Below, piece by piece: positions 1 to 5,085 of a stretch of DNA of 5,560 nt. A program made the translations under genes and the position numbers. Below the pieces are notes generated by a model. That model made no database searches and was not told where the DNA came from. It worked only from the letters and a program-made list of their open reading frames with translations. This stretch comes from an uncultured Spirochaetia bacterium. Lineage in GTDB: Bacteria > Spirochaetota > UBA4802 > JAGODF01. Every line of letters starts with the position of its first letter. Position 1 is the first letter of the stretch. The stretch covers positions 1 through 5,560 of the forward strand of contig CALCJG010000004.1 of the NCBI GenBank assembly GCA_937967705.1, written 5' to 3'.

Positions 1-1
1 C

Positions 2-1090
2 GGGGCCAATCACCCCTTCAAGCCCGGAAGGGCTCGGCAGATGTACGATCTTCTCAACCGCTACTCCCTGCTGGGGGAGGCGGACCAGAAGATCGTCCGC
101 CCCGAGCCCCTCGACGAGGAACTGCTCTATCTCTTCCACGAGAAAAGCTACATCGACCTGTTGAAGCGCTGCGACCAGGGGGAATACGGCATCGAGATGT
201 ACGCCGTGGGGTTGGGCACCGACGACAATCCCGTGTCCAGGGGGATGTACCAGTTTGCCCTGGCGGCCTCCGGGGGGACCCATCAGGGGGCCATGATGCT
301 GACGAGGGGGGAGGCCGACGTGGTCTTCAATCCCCTGGGCGGGTTCCATCACGCCGGGAGGAATCACGCCGAGGGTTTCTGCTATCTCAACGACATAGCC
401 ATCGCCATTACCGACCTCATCAGCAAGGGCAAACGGGTGGCCTACATCGATGTGGACGTTCACCACGGCAACGGCGTGCAGGACGCCTTCTACGATACCG
501 ACCAGGTCCTCACCATCTCCACCCATGAATCGGGCAAGACCCTCTACCCCTGGTCGGGCTACGAGGACGGAATGGGCGTCCGCGCCGGCAGGGGCTACAA
601 CATCAACATCCCCCTGCTCAAGGGAACCGACGACGAGGTCTATCTCTACGCCTTCAACGCCATCGTTCCTCCCCTGGTGGAGGCCTTTAAGCCGGACATC
701 GTCTTCGCCGAGATCGGCGGGGACATGCACCGCGATGATCCGCTGGCCCATCTCAACCTTACCAGCAACGGCTATAAGGCGGTCTTCAAAAAGATAAGGG
801 AGATGTCGCCGCGGCTGCTGGCCACCGGAGGGGGAGGGTACAACGTCTACAAGACGGCGGCCCTCTGGGCCCTGGCCTGGGCCGTCTTCTGCGGCCTCAC
901 GCCCTACGACCATTTCGCGGGGCTCGTGGGGGGGATGATGTACGGCCCCGAGGCCCAGTCCGGAAGCCTGGAGGACGAGCCCTATAGCATCGAGGGCGAG
1001 GAGAAGGAACAGTGCATGGAGCACGCGCGAAGCCTGGTGCGCTTTATGCAGGAACTGCTTTTCCCGCTGCACGGGATCAGGATGCCTTGA
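2..1090 (+). CDS. Histone deacetylase / AcuC-family zinc hydrolase, 5' partial
   Basis: Zn-dependent amidohydrolase of the arginase/deacetylase fold. Family members remove acetyl or other acyl groups from lysines or small amines (AcuC acts on acetyl-CoA synthetase), but the substrate here is unknown. The frame is open from base 2 and already reads a family-typical N-terminal stretch (NHPFKP..AR.MYDLL) before the first ATG at 41, so the true start lies upstream of the window and ATG 41 is internal. Counting the first visible codon as 1, 362 residues are seen. The active site is intact: a catalytic His pair in GGFHHAGRNHAEGFCYLND (116-117), DVDVHHGNG with zinc ligands Asp152 and His154, GGD with zinc ligand Asp241, and GGGGY with the transition-state Tyr280. 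Only the extreme N-terminus is missing. The protein should be cytoplasmic, as no membrane segment is seen. A cheX-like gene follows after 43 bp on the same strand. The family call is firm, the substrate is not. Confidence 0.93.
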   Translation, partial: GANHPFKPGRARQMYDLLNRYSLLGEADQKIVRPEPLDEELLYLFHEKSYIDLLKRCDQGEYGIEMYAVGLGTDDNPVSRGMYQFALAASGGTHQGAMMLTRGEADVVFNPLGGFHHAGRNHAEGFCYLNDIAIAITDLISKGKRVAYIDVDVHHGNGVQDAFYDTDQVLTISTHESGKTLYPWSGYEDGMGVRAGRGYNINIPLLKGTDDEVYLYAFNAIVPPLVEAFKPDIVFAEIGGDMHRDDPLAHLNLTSNGYKAVFKKIREMSPRLLATGGGGYNVYKTAALWALAWAVFCGLTPYDHFAGLVGGMMYGPEAQSGSLEDEPYSIEGEEKEQCMEHARSLVRFMQELLFPLHGIRMP

Positions 1091-1093
1091 ATC

Positions 1094-1106
1094 GCCGTGA
1101 GACGGC
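1094..1106 (+). repeat. Short inverted repeat between the deacetylase and cheX-like genes
   Basis: GCCGT and ACGGC pair as a 5-bp stem around a GAG loop, four bases after the deacetylase stop codon. It is followed by ATTAAATAAG and not by a T-run, so it is a poor intrinsic terminator. It could be a weak attenuator, an mRNA 3'-end stabiliser or chance. Confidence 0.25.
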
Positions 1107-1117
1107 ATTAAATAAGC

Positions 1118-1123
1118 GGAGGA
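1118..1123 (+). promoter_or_regulatory. Ribosome binding site of the cheX-like gene
   Basis: GGAGGA ends 10 nt before ATG 1134. It is a good Shine-Dalgarno match with slightly long spacing and supports this start over the second ATG at 1143. Confidence 0.7.
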
Positions 1124-1133
1124 ACGAGAGAGA

Positions 1134-1646
1134 ATGACAAAAATGAAGGCCGCACCCCAGGAACTGACCAGCGAGATGGACCGCCGCGCCCAGGAGTATT
1201 TCGACAACGTTTCCCAGGCGGTGGTCTTTGTTTTCAAATCCCTGCTGAACATCGAGGCGGAGCAGAAGAAGAAGTATTCCCGCAGGCTCAGCTCCCTTCC
1301 CAACGACATCATCATCACCCTGGACTTCAAGGCGGACATGAAGGGGTTCTTTGCCTTTTTCCTTTCCCTCAAGACGGCCCTGGAGATATGCGCCCGCCTC
1401 AGTCCCGAACTGGGCAGGCAGTACTTCGAGAAGGAACACCTGGACGTGATCGGCGAGATCGGAAACCTGATCTCGGGAAACGCCATCGGCCGCCTCAAGT
1501 CCGTCAACAGCTATGTTAATTTAAGCACGCCGCATCTTTCGGGATTTCACGAGATACTCACGTCGGAGAAGAGTCACTGGATCTATTCCTGCAACTACAA
1601 CATCGAGGTGGGACAAATGGGGATTCTGATGGCCGTGGCTAAATAG
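1134..1646 (+). CDS. CheX-like chemotaxis protein (putative CheY-P phosphatase)
   Basis: A 170-residue protein, close to the usual CheX size of about 155 residues. CheX and CheC proteins dephosphorylate CheY-P in the cytoplasm and so end the flagellar motor signal. The family signature [DS]xxxExxN is present as D104-VIG-E108-IG-N111, followed by LISGNAIGRL and then a Pro22-type position (P133) in STPHLSGFHEI. E108 and N111 match the acid/amide catalytic pair. Only one such motif is visible, as in CheX; CheC has two. The N-terminal helix (about residues 14-40) and alternating beta segments fit the fold. The start is ATG 1134 with a GGAGGA site upstream. No CheA, CheY, CheW or receptor gene is in the window, so this is either an orphan or part of a wider unseen operon. 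The gene may be co-transcribed with the deacetylase. Its 3' end lies 3 bp from the convergent phosphoesterase gene. The alternative is a non-chemotactic CheX-fold protein acting on another response regulator. Confidence 0.8.
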   Translation: MTKMKAAPQELTSEMDRRAQEYFDNVSQAVVFVFKSLLNIEAEQKKKYSRRLSSLPNDIIITLDFKADMKGFFAFFLSLKTALEICARLSPELGRQYFEKEHLDVIGEIGNLISGNAIGRLKSVNSYVNLSTPHLSGFHEILTSEKSHWIYSCNYNIEVGQMGILMAVAK

Positions 1647-1649
1647 GAT

Positions 1650-2309
1650 CTACCGTCCGCCGACCCTGCCGCTTTTGATAACGATGCTCGAGCCGATCTC
1701 GATGGTGAGGTACCATCCCTTGCGGAAGGTGCCGGGATTGGCTATGACCGTTCCCCCGAGGTTTTCCGTTCCCCGGCCCTCGTGTATGTGGCCGCAGAGG
1801 CAGAGGTCTGCGGGGTGCGCTGCCAGGAAGTCCCGGATGCCGCGGCTGCCGGCCCTGAGGCCGATGAGCGTCCGGTCGCGCGCCCCCCGGGGAGGGGCGT
1901 GGGTCACCATGATACGTGTTGCGGCGCTCTCCGCCTTTTTATAGCCCTCCGCCAGGAAACCGGAGATCTCTTCGTCGCTGTATTCCGAAACGGTCCTCAG
2001 GGGGCCGTGCGGGGCTCCCCCCGCGCCGAAGAATCCGACGCCGTCGAGCACCCGCCCGTCGGCATGGAGGGAACAGCCCCTCTCCCGCAGAAGGGCCAGC
2101 ACATCGGGCCCGTCCCAGTTGCCGTGAACCGCCAGGAGGGAAGGGTTAGCCTTCTCGATAATGTCGAGCACCGCCTCCGCCTCTTCAATGTGTCCCCTCC
2201 GGGTGATATCCCCGCAGAGAACGACGAGGTCCGCCTCCGCGGCAAGGAGTGCCGCCTCCTCCACGATCTTCAGGGCCCCGTGGATGTCGCTGAGGGCCAG
2301 TATCTTCAC
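1650..2309 (-). CDS. Calcineurin-like metallophosphoesterase (YfcE/MJ0936-type)
   Basis: A 219-residue protein of the binuclear metallophosphoesterase superfamily, which hydrolyses phosphomono- or diesters using Mn, Fe or similar metals. The substrate cannot be told from sequence. The motif set is complete and in order: DIHG (D8, H10), GDI (D34), GNWD (N64, D66), THAPPRG (H137) and GHIHEG (H174, H176), followed by a typical NPGT stretch (191-194). No signal peptide or membrane helix is seen, so it should be cytoplasmic. The start is GTG at 2307-2309, because the catalytic DIHG begins at residue 8 and leaves no room for a later start. That GTG overlaps the TGA of the upstream GntR-type gene by 4 nt (GTGA). 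No good ribosome site precedes it, so translation probably depends on coupling. It is therefore expected to share the regulator's promoter and control. Confidence 0.9.
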   Translation of the reverse strand: MKILALSDIHGALKIVEEAALLAAEADLVVLCGDITRRGHIEEAEAVLDIIEKANPSLLAVHGNWDGPDVLALLRERGCSLHADGRVLDGVGFFGAGGAPHGPLRTVSEYSDEEISGFLAEGYKKAESAATRIMVTHAPPRGARDRTLIGLRAGSRGIRDFLAAHPADLCLCGHIHEGRGTENLGGTVIANPGTFRKGWYLTIEIGSSIVIKSGRVGGR

Positions 2310-3055
2310 TTGAGGATTTTCCGAAGGGTTTTTTCCATCCAGTCTATATGGTCGATCACGGCGATGCGGGCTTCGTCGGCTTTTTTCTTTTCGATGGCGG
2401 TGAGTATACGGATGTGATGTTCGTAGAGGGTCTCGGAGCTTTCCCGCACCGTCTGCAGCTTCTGCCGCCCGTAGGGGAGGGCACCCCGGAGGATGTTGGA
2501 TATGGTCTTGATCAGATGGGCGAATATGGTGTTGTTGGTGGCCTCCGCCAGGTTGATGTAGAACTCGGCGTAGAGCTTGCCGCCCTCCCGGGTGTGGACC
2601 AGCTTGTCGATGCCGATTCTTTCCGCCTCGGTCTTGAAGTTGAAGAGTTTTTTCATCTGCTTCTCCGTGGCGTGCTGGGCGGCCAGGTAGGCGGCCTCGG
2701 AGTCGACGATGCGGCGCACCGCCAGGAGCTCCCAGATCTTTTTATGGTCCACCGAGATCATCCCCTCGATGGGGGAGGAGAGGGCGTTGTCCACCACGGA
2801 CTTGACGAACTTCCCCTTGCGCCCCTGGGATTCGATGTAGCCTTTGGCCTCCAGGAGCTTCATGGCCTCCCGCAGTGAGATGCGGCTGATGCCGAAGCGC
2901 CGGGTCATCTCCAGTTCCGAGGGGAGCTTGTCGCCGGGCTTCAGGACGGCTGTGGAAATGAGTTTGACGATCTGCTCCACCACCAGATTGGGAATATCGG
3001 GGGCCTTTTCGATCTTGTTGATGACGATCTGGATGTCCTTGTGATCCTTCTTCAT
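2306..3055 (-). CDS. FadR-type GntR transcriptional regulator (FCD domain)
   Basis: A 249-residue one-component regulator of the GntR superfamily, FadR subfamily. An N-terminal winged helix (about 24-87) carries the usual pattern LKPGDKLPSELEMTRRFGISRISLREAMKLLEAKGYIES. A helical FCD ligand-binding domain follows (about 105-245). FCD regulators usually bind DNA as dimers and release it on binding an organic acid or acyl ligand. The start at 3055 is preferred because GAGGGA lies 6 nt upstream. An in-frame ATG at 3127 would add 24 residues of low-quality sequence and has no ribosome site. In many FCD proteins a DxxFH pair plus two later His residues bind metal. Here the first pair is Tyr162 and Tyr166 (YAEFY), while His214 and His236 remain. 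The ligand may thus be bound without the usual metal. The gene is coupled to the downstream phosphoesterase, and an inverted repeat in its leader could be its own operator. Confidence 0.9.
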   Translation of the reverse strand: MKKDHKDIQIVINKIEKAPDIPNLVVEQIVKLISTAVLKPGDKLPSELEMTRRFGISRISLREAMKLLEAKGYIESQGRKGKFVKSVVDNALSSPIEGMISVDHKKIWELLAVRRIVDSEAAYLAAQHATEKQMKKLFNFKTEAERIGIDKLVHTREGGKLYAEFYINLAEATNNTIFAHLIKTISNILRGALPYGRQKLQTVRESSETLYEHHIRILTAIEKKKADEARIAVIDHIDWMEKTLRKILK

Positions 3056-3061
3056 GATAAT

Positions 3062-3067
3062 TCCCTC
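3062..3067 (-). promoter_or_regulatory. Ribosome binding site deciding the GntR-type start
   Basis: On the minus strand GAGGGA lies 6 nt before ATG 3055. The competing upstream ATG at 3127 has no purine-rich site, so this element sets the start. Confidence 0.75.
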
Positions 3068-3171
3068 ATAATTCTGTTCAATACCCTGATCCCGGCGAGA
3101 ATCCGTTTCGGAAGACAGCCTGCTCATTGAATGTTATGATCATCTGGATCTGGAAGATGTTTTATGCCCTG

Positions 3172-3210
3172 CCGGAATCACCCCTCATCTCTTTTATCTA
3201 TTGATTCCGG
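3172..3210. repeat. Perfect 9-bp inverted repeat with 21-nt spacer
   Basis: CCGGAATCA (3172-3180) and TGATTCCGG (3202-3210) are exact reverse complements, with arm centres 30 bp apart, about three helical turns. The repeat lies between the predicted minus-strand promoter and the regulator start. It could be a two-site operator for a dimeric or tetrameric regulator, or a stem-loop in the regulator mRNA leader. No T-run follows on either side, so it is not a standard terminator. Confidence 0.75.
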
Positions 3211-3226
3211 GCCTGCAGTACGGTCT

Positions 3227-3255
3227 ATCTAAAATAACAGAACGTTGTAAGTCAA
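3227..3255 (-). promoter_or_regulatory. Predicted sigma-70-type promoter for the GntR-type operon
   Basis: On the minus strand TTGACT (3250-3255) is a 5/6 match to the -35 box. A weak -10 candidate TTAGAT (3227-3232) sits 17 nt downstream. An overlapping extended -10, TGTTATTTT (3231-3239), is an alternative. Transcription from here would give a leader of about 160-170 nt containing the inverted repeat at 3172-3210. Confidence 0.45.
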
Positions 3256-3284
3256 GTATTATTATGGGAGAAAAAAAGTCAAGT
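3249..3284. repeat. Two direct copies of AAGTCAAGT, 27 bp apart
   Basis: Identical 9-mers are at 3249-3257 and 3276-3284, each itself built as AAGT-C-AAGT. On the minus strand each copy contains TTGACT, a -35-like hexamer. They may be tandem promoters for the GntR-type gene or paired binding sites for a regulator acting on one or both divergent operons. Downstream of the outer copy the -10 candidates (TAATAC or ATACTT) are weak. Confidence 0.6.
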
Positions 3285-3336
3285 GAAGGTCGGTTCTGAA
3301 GATTTTTTCGGGGAGGTGAAAAAAGAATAGATTTTT

Positions 3337-3372
3337 TTGGGCAAAAAAATTAATTTTTTTCTACTCTATTAA
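3337..3372 (+). promoter_or_regulatory. Possible promoter region of the sigma-FecR operon
   Basis: TTGGGC (3337-3342) is followed after 17 nt by TCTACT (3360-3365), and TATTAA (3367-3372) is an alternative -10. All are weak matches to the housekeeping consensus. ECF operons are often read by their own sigma factor, whose recognition sequence is not known here, so the boxes are tentative. The surrounding A/T tracts could act as an UP element. Confidence 0.25.
3343..3360. repeat. 18-bp perfect A/T palindrome in a tract-rich promoter
   Basis: The sequence is A7-TTAA-T7, identical on both strands. It is the last of a set of A- or T-runs at 3303-3308, 3319-3324, 3332-3338, 3343-3349 and 3354-3360. 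The last three have centres 11 bp apart, near the helical repeat, which predicts intrinsically bent DNA. It ends 33 bp before the sigma start codon. Confidence 0.7.
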
Positions 3373-3393
3373 TAACCATCCTGCGGGGTATGC

Positions 3394-3933
3394 GTGAAGA
3401 CAGGGCAGAAGCTGTCTGATACCGGAATCGACCAGTTCGTAGAACATTATGATTCCTACTATTCCATCGTCTTCAGTGCCGTTTACTCGAAGGTGAATAA
3501 TTATCATGACGCGGAGGACATTTGCCAGGAGGTGTTCCTCCGTTTTTATTTCAAGAGGGAGGAGATTCGGGAGCCCCGGAAATGGATCTTCGGCTGCCTC
3601 CGCATCGTGGTGCTGGACTATTACAAGTCCCGGAGCAGGAGCGGGGTCAGCGCGGAGGAGCTCTTTGACGACATCGGCATGGGATACGTCAACGGTTTCC
3701 GGGACGCCCGCATACTGATACACGGAGCCCTGGAGGAGGTGTTCGAGGGGGACGAGGAGGGGGATGCGCAGCTCTTTGAGCTGGTGGCCGTTTACGGCTA
3801 CAGTTTCACGGAGGCGAGCCGACACCTGGGCCTCCGCTACAAGCAGGCGCGGTACCGCTACCGCCGGGCCGCCGAGAGGCTCATGGAAAAACTGAGGGAG
3901 AGGGGAATAAACCGTATCGAGGATCTGCTGTGA
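3394..3933 (+). CDS. ECF-type RNA polymerase sigma factor
   Basis: A 179-residue sigma-70 family protein with only regions 2 and 4, the layout of extracytoplasmic-function sigma factors that direct RNA polymerase to envelope or stress promoters. Region 2 spans about 14-82: helix FVEHYDSYYSIVFSAV, core-binding DAEDICQEVFLRFY (39-52), and PRKWIFGCLRIVVLDYYKSR (61-80), which matches the -10 melting/recognition helix. Region 4 (about 125-166) has a helix-turn-helix, YSFTEASRHLGLRYKQARYRYRRAAERL. Its recognition helix is unusually rich in Tyr and Arg. The linker is acidic (FEGDEEGDAQ). The start is GTG 3394 with GCGGGG 5 nt upstream; an in-frame TAA at 3373 excludes any longer form, and the nearby ATG 3390 is out of frame and soon stops. 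The gene overlaps the FecR-like gene by 4 nt, the usual arrangement for a sigma factor and its membrane regulator. The ECF subgroup is not resolved. Confidence 0.88.
   Translation: MKTGQKLSDTGIDQFVEHYDSYYSIVFSAVYSKVNNYHDAEDICQEVFLRFYFKREEIREPRKWIFGCLRIVVLDYYKSRSRSGVSAEELFDDIGMGYVNGFRDARILIHGALEEVFEGDEEGDAQLFELVAVYGYSFTEASRHLGLRYKQARYRYRRAAERLMEKLRERGINRIEDLL
3919..3923 (+). promoter_or_regulatory. Internal ribosome binding site of the FecR-like gene
   Basis: GAGGA inside the last codons of the sigma gene lies 6 nt before GTG 3930. It supports that start and coupled translation across the GTGA overlap. Confidence 0.6.
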
Positions 3934-5066
3934 CGGAAAAGGATAACATAGAGGCTTTGCTGGAAAAATATGAGCTCCGGCATCCGGTCAGCCGCCGGGA
4001 TCGCGCCCGAATCTACCGTTCCAAGAAGAGGACCCTCCCCCGCATTCTCCGGGAGGGGGAACGGCCGGGTCTGATGCTCCGGGTCTCGACGGGATTTTAC
4101 TACTTTTTCCAAAACCTGCGTCTTCCCCTGACCCTGGCCCAGGCGAGGGGCGCCTCGGTCTTTGCCCTGGCCGTTCTGATCGTCTCTGCGGCAGCGGGGG
4201 GGCTTCTGGTGGGCAGTCGCTATTACGGCGGGGGGGTGATGACGGCCGTGAAGACGGAAGCACCGCGCTTCCGGGTCCTGGCTGCCGTGGGGAACGTGCG
4301 CCTCCTGCATCAGGGAAGGGAGACCCCGGCCCTGAAGAGCGGGGATCTATTCCCGCAGGGGGACACCCTCCTCTCCGACGGGAGCGGCTCGGCGCTCCTT
4401 GCCCTTCAGGACGGCTCGATGATGCACCTGCTTCCCGGGAGCCGCCTCGCCTTCGGCGGCGATGCCGGACTGCCCTCCTTCGATCTGCGGGAGGGCGGGG
4501 TCCTCTTCCGGGTGGCCCCCCTGAAGGAGCGCCGGGGATGGGAGGTTCACACCCCGGACGCCCTGGTGCGGGTCAGCGGCACGGAGTTCGGCGTGATGAT
4601 CACCGGGGGGCGCACCGCGGTCTTCGTGACCCGGGGTTCCGTGCTCGTAACCTACCGGGAAACCGGAGCCTCCCTGCCGGTGCCGGAAGGCAGGGCCGCG
4701 GACGTGACCGGAGAGATGAAACTCCGGGAGTTGAAGGAGCGGGAGAAGGCCCTGATGAAGGGATTTCTGGACCTCCTGCCGGCCGAATCGCCCGGAAAGG
4801 CGGGCCGGGGGGACCCGAAAGAACTGACGGATAAAATGACCTCCATGCTGGAAGGGGAGAAGAAGTCCACAGCGGTCAAAAAGCGGCTCACCCTGGAGGA
4901 TCTGCGGGCCCGTTACGGGCGGCTGGAAGAGGTGTATCTCTACAGCGGGAAGCGGTATACGGGGGTGGTCCTTTCCAACGACGGGAACAAATGCCGTATC
5001 CTCACTCCGGGGGGGGCAAAGACCGTCCCCGCCCGGGACGTGAAGAACGTGAAAATCATAAAATGA
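3930..5066 (+). CDS. Single-pass membrane FecR-domain protein (putative anti-sigma regulator)
   Basis: A 378-residue protein. Residues 1-73 are basic and have no signal peptide, so they should face the cytoplasm. One hydrophobic helix follows (about 75-96, SVFALAVLIVSAAAGGLLVG), placing the rest outside. A FecR domain covers about 115-242, starting at GNVRLLHQGRE and including the signature VHTPDALVRVSGTEFGVMI (206-224). A charged, probably helical linker (262-335) leads to a short beta-rich tail (336-378, YLYSGKRYTGVVLSNDG then ILTPGGAKTVPARDVKNVKI). In Fec-type systems FecR holds or activates its ECF sigma factor. The GTG start overlaps the sigma stop by 4 nt, which suggests the same pairing. 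The N-terminal segment shows no clear known anti-sigma domain, so the anti-sigma role is inferred from position and topology. The gene carries several G-runs (see findings). A second FecR-domain gene follows after 19 bp. Confidence 0.82.
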   Translation: MTEKDNIEALLEKYELRHPVSRRDRARIYRSKKRTLPRILREGERPGLMLRVSTGFYYFFQNLRLPLTLAQARGASVFALAVLIVSAAAGGLLVGSRYYGGGVMTAVKTEAPRFRVLAAVGNVRLLHQGRETPALKSGDLFPQGDTLLSDGSGSALLALQDGSMMHLLPGSRLAFGGDAGLPSFDLREGGVLFRVAPLKERRGWEVHTPDALVRVSGTEFGVMITGGRTAVFVTRGSVLVTYRETGASLPVPEGRAADVTGEMKLRELKEREKALMKGFLDLLPAESPGKAGRGDPKELTDKMTSMLEGEKKSTAVKKRLTLEDLRARYGRLEEVYLYSGKRYTGVVLSNDGNKCRILTPGGAKTVPARDVKNVKIIK

Positions 5067-5074
5067 CCATAGAG

Positions 5075-5080
5075 AGGAGG
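5075..5080 (+). promoter_or_regulatory. Strong ribosome binding site of the FecR-domain lipoprotein gene
   Basis: AGGAGG lies 5 nt before ATG 5086, the best Shine-Dalgarno match in the window. It suggests that this gene is translated more strongly than the coupled sigma and FecR-like genes before it. Confidence 0.85.
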
Positions 5081-5085
5081 ATATC

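Larger units (their letters stand above)
3056..3393. other. Divergent regulatory region between the GntR-type and sigma genes
   Basis: 338 bp without a convincing gene. Reading from the regulator side: its ribosome site and leader, the palindrome ATGATCAT (3136-3143), a tandem ATCTGG pair (3142-3153), a 9-bp inverted repeat (3172-3210), minus-strand promoter-like boxes (3227-3282), then from 3300 to 3370 a strongly AT-rich block of A- and T-tracts leading to the sigma start. The base composition contrasts sharply with the flanking GC-rich genes. It must carry promoters for both directions. Confidence 0.8.

Noticed and set aside
450..797. 115-codon open frame within the deacetylase
   Set aside because: Low-complexity Ser/Thr/Pro/Arg translation in an alternate frame of a gene with an intact active site.
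41..1090. ATG 41 as the start of the deacetylase gene
   Set aside because: The frame is open to base 2 and the residues before this Met match the family's conserved N-terminal stretch, so the gene begins before the window.
1782..2417. 211-codon open frame on the plus strand
   Set aside because: It lies opposite the phosphoesterase, whose full catalytic motif set is on the other strand, and spans the junction with the regulator.
3056..3127. 24-residue N-terminal extension of the GntR-type regulator from ATG 3127
   Set aside because: No ribosome site precedes ATG 3127, the added residues are not family-like, and ATG 3055 has a well-placed GAGGGA.
3136..3143. ATGATCAT palindrome as a GntR/FadR operator
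   Set aside because: It is a short 8-bp palindrome that does not match the TGGTnnnACCA-like pattern of FadR-family operators; common by chance.
3240..3256. GAAC-type ECF promoter near 3239-3246
   Set aside because: A GAAC sequence is present, but no convincing ECF -10 element at the right distance could be defined and it is far from the sigma start.
3361..3825. 154-codon open frame on the minus strand over the sigma gene
   Set aside because: It is opposite sigma regions 2 and 4, has no domain signal and runs into the sigma promoter.
3858..4310. 150-codon minus-strand frame across the sigma-FecR junction
   Set aside because: Antisense to two coupled genes and without any motif or ribosome site.
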